Source: Candidatus Eiseniibacteriota bacterium
GTDB taxonomy: Bacteria > Orphanbacterota > Orphanbacteria > Orphanbacterales > Orphanbacteraceae
DNA length: 64,000 nt
Direction of reading: 5' to 3'
NCBI GenBank assembly: GCA_024276995.1
Contig: JAJRWB010000008.1
Coordinates: forward strand, 62,001 to 126,000
Every line of letters starts with the position of its first letter. Position 1 is the first letter of the stretch. The notes under the pieces were generated by a model. It was not told the DNA's origin. It did no database searches and was given only the letters and a program-made list of their open reading frames with translations. The translations under genes were made by a program, and so were the position numbers. Shown one piece after another: positions 60,476 through 64,000 of the stretch.

Positions 60476-61819
60476 ATGGGTCGCGCGGGACTTTCTCTTT
60501 CGTTCTTCATCGTCGTGACGGCGGCGGTTCTTTTTGGCGCGGGTTGCTTTTCCGAGCGCGATCGATCGGACGAGCGCGCGGCGGCGGGGGAACCGGTCGC
60601 GGCGGAGGCGACGGCGGCATCGTCGGGATCGGTCTACGAAGGAGTCCTCTCGCCGGGGGAGACGCCGATGGGGTGGGTCCTCCGTCGCGACGTCGAGCGC
60701 AACGAGGCGCTCGCGCTGATCGGCGCGATCACCCCCTCCCTTCCTCCCTCGCGGTTTCGCACCGACGATACGCTTCGTCTCGCCAGGGACGGCGCGGGCG
60801 ACGTGGTCCGTTTCGAGGTGGAGCGGAGAAACAGCGACCTGTTCATCGTCGAGCGCGGCGACAGCGGCGAGTGGGTCGCGCGCAGGGAAGGAAAAGTCTT
60901 CCGCCGCGAAGTGGTCCGCTTCAGCGGGGTCATCGAAAACTCGCTGTGGGCGTCGATCACGGGCCGGGGCGCTTCGCCCGAGCTGGTCGTCCTGTTTGCC
61001 GACATCTTCCAGTGGACCTTCGACTTCCTCACCGATTGCCGGCGGGGGGACCGCTTCGAGTTCCTCGTCGAGGCGCTCTACGATGGGGAGAAGTTTCACG
61101 GCTACGGGCCGATCCTGGTGGCGCGCTACGAGGGGGCTCTCGGAACGGTCGAAGGGGTTCGCTACCGCCTGGCGAACGGCAAGGCGGCGTACTTCTCCTC
61201 CGACGGACAATCGCTCCAGAAGATCTTCCTCAAGTCGCCCCTCAACTACAGGCGGATCTCGTCGCGTTTCACCACGCGGCGGTATCACCCGATCCTGAAG
61301 AAGTTCAGACCCCATCTCGGCATCGATTACGCCGCGGCGCCGGGGACGCCGATCGTCTCGATCGGCGACGGCGTGGTTGTAAAGAAGGGGTGGAACGGCG
61401 GCTTCGGCAACTATGTCGAGGTGAAACACAACCGGACCTATTCCACGACGTACGGCCACTTGTCGAAGTACGGCCGCCACATCCGCAAGGGGGTGCGTAT
61501 CGCCCAGGGGGAGGTGATCGGCTACGTCGGCTCCACCGGGCTCGCCACCGGACCGCATCTCGATTTCCGGGTGAAGAAGAATGGAAAATATATCAATCCG
61601 CTCAAGCTCGACGCCCCGTCGGCCGACCCGGTGCCGGCGTCGGAGCGGCGCGACTTCTACCAACTCGGTCATTTCTACCTCGCCGCCCTGAACGTGATCC
61701 CTTCCGGAGAGGGCCGTCCGACCGGCGGCGGCTCCCTCGTGCCGGCGCTCCTCGCGGGCGCCCGCTCCGGCCTTCTCCCCCTCGCACCCGTCGCGGCGGA
61801 GGACCAACCCGCGCCGTGA
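60476..61819 (+). CDS. M23 family (LytM/MepM-like) peptidase lipoprotein
   Basis: A 447-residue predicted lipoprotein (lipobox FGAGC) that may remodel peptidoglycan. A region at about 50-100 (GVLSPGETPMGWVLRRDVE, TDDTLRLARD) resembles the LysM/OapA-like front domains of MepM relatives. The M23 core has HLGIDYAAAPGTPIVSIGDG, NYVEVKHNRTYSTTYGHLSK and GATGLATGPHLDFRV-like GSTGLATGPHLDFRVKKNGK. The usual HxH zinc pair is His-Leu-Asp here, a variant that I have seen in FCB-type sequences. The C-terminal tail after the core is low-complexity. ATG 60476 is chosen by the promoter position. Confidence 0.87.
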   Translation: MGRAGLSLSFFIVVTAAVLFGAGCFSERDRSDERAAAGEPVAAEATAASSGSVYEGVLSPGETPMGWVLRRDVERNEALALIGAITPSLPPSRFRTDDTLRLARDGAGDVVRFEVERRNSDLFIVERGDSGEWVARREGKVFRREVVRFSGVIENSLWASITGRGASPELVVLFADIFQWTFDFLTDCRRGDRFEFLVEALYDGEKFHGYGPILVARYEGALGTVEGVRYRLANGKAAYFSSDGQSLQKIFLKSPLNYRRISSRFTTRRYHPILKKFRPHLGIDYAAAPGTPIVSIGDGVVVKKGWNGGFGNYVEVKHNRTYSTTYGHLSKYGRHIRKGVRIAQGEVIGYVGSTGLATGPHLDFRVKKNGKYINPLKLDAPSADPVPASERRDFYQLGHFYLAALNVIPSGEGRPTGGGSLVPALLAGARSGLLPLAPVAAEDQPAP

Positions 61820-61841
61820 CGGGGAACGATCTGTGGCGCCG

Positions 61842-61870
61842 TTGACGCGTCGCACTCCCTCTGCTAACGT
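61842..61870 (+). promoter_or_regulatory. Promoter for apgM
   Basis: TTGACG (61842-61847), a 17-bp spacer and TAACGT (61865-61870). Expected start near 61877, about 39 nt before ATG 61916, where GAGGATT provides a ribosome site. Confidence 0.6.
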
Positions 61871-61915
61871 TCCAGCGTTTCCGTGATCATCCCTTCAATC
61901 GTGAGGATTGCCGTG

Positions 61916-63118
61916 ATGTCCGATATGCTGATCCGTTCGCTGGTGGAAAAGAGGGGGGAGAAGATCATTCTTCTCGTACTCGACGGTCTCGGAGGGTTGC
62001 CCGACCGTGTGAGCGGCAAGACGGAGCTGGAGGCGGCGAAATCGCCGAACCTCGACCGGCTCGCCGCGAAAGGGATCACCGGGATGATCGATCCGGTGGG
62101 CCGTGGAATCACCCCCGGGAGCGGTCCGGGACACCTGGGGCTTTTCGGGTACGATCCGGTGGAGATCGACGTGGGGCGCGGCGTGCTCGCCGCTCTCGGC
62201 ATCGGCTTCGACCTGGAGGAAACCGACGTGGCGGTGCGGATCAATTTCGCCACCCTCGGGGAGGATGGAACGATCACCGACCGGCGCGCCGGTCGGATTC
62301 CCACCGAGGAGTGCGAGCGCCTCGCGGGGATCCTCGGCGACATCGAACTTCCCGGCGCGGAACTGTTCGTCCGCCCGGTGAAGGAGCACCGCGCGGCGGT
62401 GATCTTCCGCGCCGAAGGCCTTGGCGACGCGGTGAACGACACCGATCCCCAGCGCACCGGCGCGGCACCTTACGATGTGGAGGGCCGTGACGAACCGTCG
62501 AAGAGGACCGCCGAGTTGGCGAACCGCTTCATCGCCGAGGCACGCAAGAGGATCGGTGGCGAGGAGAGGGCGAACGGTGTTCTCCTCAGGGGGTTCGCCC
62601 GTTATCGCCCCCTTCCGACCTTCGAGGAGCGGTTCGGCCTGCGCGGCCTGGCGATCGCGCTCTACCCGATGTACCGGGGCGTGGCGCGCCTCGTCGGCAT
62701 GGAGGTGCAGGACGTGCGCGGGAAGATGAGTTCCCTCTTCGAGGCGGTCACCGCCCATTACAATGATTACGATTTCTTCTTCGTCCATGTGAAAGACACC
62801 GACAAGGCGGGCGAAGACGGAGATTACGCCGCGAAGCAGGCGGCGATCGAAAAGGTCGATCGCCTCGTGAGCCGTTTCGACGACGTGCCGGAAAAGGTTC
62901 TTGTCGTCACCGGCGATCACTCCACACCGAGCCAGATGAAATCGCACAGCCACCATCCGGTGCCGCTGCTGATTCATGGGCGGCATGTGCGTCCCGACGG
63001 CGTGCGCTCTTTCGGCGAGAGCGCCTGCGCGGGCGGAGGGCTCGGCCGGTTTGCGGCGAAGGAGATCCTCCCCACGGCGCTCGCCCACGCGGGCCGGCTG
63101 CGGAAGTTCGGAGCGTAG
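61916..63118 (+). CDS. apgM: 2,3-bisphosphoglycerate-independent phosphoglycerate mutase, archaeal type
   Basis: ApgM interconverts 3- and 2-phosphoglycerate without 2,3-BPG and belongs to the alkaline phosphatase superfamily. The 400-residue protein has ILLVLDGLGGLPDRV, GKTELEAAKSPNLDRLA, the signature GITPGSGPGHLGLFGYDPVE, and metal-binding residues in VHVKDTDKAGEDGD and VVTGDHSTPSQMKSH. This form is common in archaea and several bacterial phyla and differs from GpmI. ATG 61916 is preferred over an upstream GTG because of GAGGATT and the promoter. lnt follows after 51 bp. Confidence 0.94.
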   Translation: MSDMLIRSLVEKRGEKIILLVLDGLGGLPDRVSGKTELEAAKSPNLDRLAAKGITGMIDPVGRGITPGSGPGHLGLFGYDPVEIDVGRGVLAALGIGFDLEETDVAVRINFATLGEDGTITDRRAGRIPTEECERLAGILGDIELPGAELFVRPVKEHRAAVIFRAEGLGDAVNDTDPQRTGAAPYDVEGRDEPSKRTAELANRFIAEARKRIGGEERANGVLLRGFARYRPLPTFEERFGLRGLAIALYPMYRGVARLVGMEVQDVRGKMSSLFEAVTAHYNDYDFFFVHVKDTDKAGEDGDYAAKQAAIEKVDRLVSRFDDVPEKVLVVTGDHSTPSQMKSHSHHPVPLLIHGRHVRPDGVRSFGESACAGGGLGRFAAKEILPTALAHAGRLRKFGA

Positions 63119-63169
63119 CCACTGGTCGGCGGACGGAAACGATCGGTTCCGGCATATCTCCCCCCTTTC

Positions 63170-64000
63170 GTGGCGGGAGGAATCGCCGCGCTCCCCTTCC
63201 TCGAAGGGGTGAGCGGCCTGTTCGGGCTGGTCGCCTTCGCCCCGTTCTTCGCGTATCTGTATATCGAGCGTAAAGAAAATAGGTCGTTTCGTCGCGGTTT
63301 CGCTTCCGGATGGGCGTTCGGCGTCGGTTTCTTCCTCGTTCTCCTCTACTGGATCGCTCTCCTCGCCGATTCGGAGATCCCGGTGCGGGGGATCACGGCG
63401 GGCGGCTGGGTCCTCATGTCGGCGTACCTCGCTCTTTTCACCGGTGTCGCCGCCGGGGTGATCCGCGTCGCCGGGTGCGCCGCGCCGCTGTGGATCGTCG
63501 CACCCGCCGCGTGGGGCCTCGCCGAGTACGGCCGCTCCCTCGGCACGCTCGGCTTCCCCTGGGGAAGCGCCGGCTACCTTCTCGCCGATCACCCGGTGCT
63601 GCTCCAGTCGGCCCGCTTCGGCGCGGTCCACCTCCTTTCGTTCTGGGTGATCCTCGTCAACACGCTCGTCGCGCTCGGCGCGGCGGCGCTCTGGGAGAAG
63701 AGACGCGGCGCGGCGATTACCTATCTCGCATCGGCGGCGCTCCTCGTCGTCGCGGCGGCGCTCGACGGGCGCGCGACGATTCTCCGCGGGCCGAGGGGCT
63801 CGTCGCCGGCGGTGACCCTCGCTCTCGTGCAGCCGAACATCCTCGCCGAGGAGAAGTGGACTGCGGAGTATCGCTCGAAGGCGGTCGATATCATGAGCGA
63901 TCTTTCGCGCGACGCCGCGGCGGAAGGGGCGGACCTGATCGTCTGGCCGGAAACGGCGGTGCCGTCGTACATCCGCCAGGAATTCTCGACCTTCCGGCGG
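63170..64000 (+). CDS. lnt: Apolipoprotein N-acyltransferase Lnt, 3'-truncated by window edge
   Basis: Lnt adds the third acyl chain to lipoproteins in the inner membrane of diderms. The visible 277 residues include a series of hydrophobic helices (GLVAFAPFFAYLYI, GVGFFLVLLYWIALL, LALFTGVAAGVI), the GFPWGSAGYLLAD signature and the nitrilase-like catalytic domain start ALVQPNILAEEKW with the catalytic Glu in LIVWPETAVPSYI. No stop occurs before the edge. GTG 63170 is the first usable start after the apgM stop, without a clear Shine-Dalgarno; a start at GTG 63209 is possible. Its presence fits the many lipoproteins of this window. Confidence 0.93.
   Translation, partial: MAGGIAALPFLEGVSGLFGLVAFAPFFAYLYIERKENRSFRRGFASGWAFGVGFFLVLLYWIALLADSEIPVRGITAGGWVLMSAYLALFTGVAAGVIRVAGCAAPLWIVAPAAWGLAEYGRSLGTLGFPWGSAGYLLADHPVLLQSARFGAVHLLSFWVILVNTLVALGAAALWEKRRGAAITYLASAALLVVAAALDGRATILRGPRGSSPAVTLALVQPNILAEEKWTAEYRSKAVDIMSDLSRDAAAEGADLIVWPETAVPSYIRQEFSTFRR

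Noticed and set aside
1-64000. tRNA, rRNA, CRISPR array or insertion sequence
   Set aside because: I checked the intergenic gaps by eye and saw no cloverleaf-like sequence, repeat-spacer pattern, or transposase gene with terminal repeats. A covariance-model search would be decisive.

Overview
This is a GC-rich, gene-dense bacterial chromosome segment with no rRNA, tRNA, CRISPR array, insertion sequence or prophage that I can see. About 54 protein genes are called. Two are cut by the window edges: priA on the left and lnt on the right. No stretch longer than about 270 bp lacks a gene. The cell is a diderm, since LptD, Lnt, several lipoproteins and a quinone-type PyrD are present. A PorX-like response regulator, TPR lipoproteins beginning CAYYNTYY and a KDO/LPS-type envelope suggest an uncultured lineage of the FCB group (for example Krumholzibacteriota, Eisenbacteria or Latescibacterota). 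That placement is inference, not proof.

Layout. 1-3370: priA and a TPR lipoprotein. 3386-13196: a long translation and envelope run, rho-rpmE-(hairpin)-DUF1385-prfA-prmC-murA-selB-ltaE-rsmI. 13217-15802: a CDP-alcohol phosphotransferase and a CtpA-type protease. 15834-23328: dusB-larB-larC-pyrR-pyrB-pyrC and a large TPR/TonB-like lipoprotein. 23354-27603: a MarR regulator, pyrF-pyrE, a Na+/Ca2+ exchanger and pyrD. 27643-33350: a nucleotide-sugar and surface-glycan block (ugd, a UDP-glucuronate decarboxylase-like gene, a DegT aminotransferase, an epimerase and a WecA-type transferase). 33347-44993: hemL, serS, a histidine kinase plus PorX-like regulator, tsaE-tsaB-rimI-accD and lptD. 45089-51510: a multiheme lipoprotein with an in-frame TGA, a class III sirtuin, a VWA membrane protein and an HhH outer-membrane-type protein. 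51507-64000: carbamate kinase, an ExeA-type ATPase, galE, a TlpA lipoprotein, an MFS transporter, an amidohydrolase, rarA, a GT2 transferase, an M23 peptidase, apgM and lnt.

The most interesting locus is 45181-46590. Two open stretches in the same frame are separated by one TGA (45334-45336), and together they make one lipoprotein: a degenerate 5'-nucleotidase/metallophosphoesterase-like domain followed by four CxxCH heme sites. The TGA sits in a PCG-(TGA)-HSKGKGGLARR context where, from my memory of the family, relatives carry PCGC. Because selB is encoded in the same window, I read this codon as selenocysteine. Other recurring themes are a consistent TTGACA-17-TAnnnT promoter style, several genes that look leaderless (-10 box 6-7 bp before the ATG), and frequent TTG starts supported by good Shine-Dalgarno sites.
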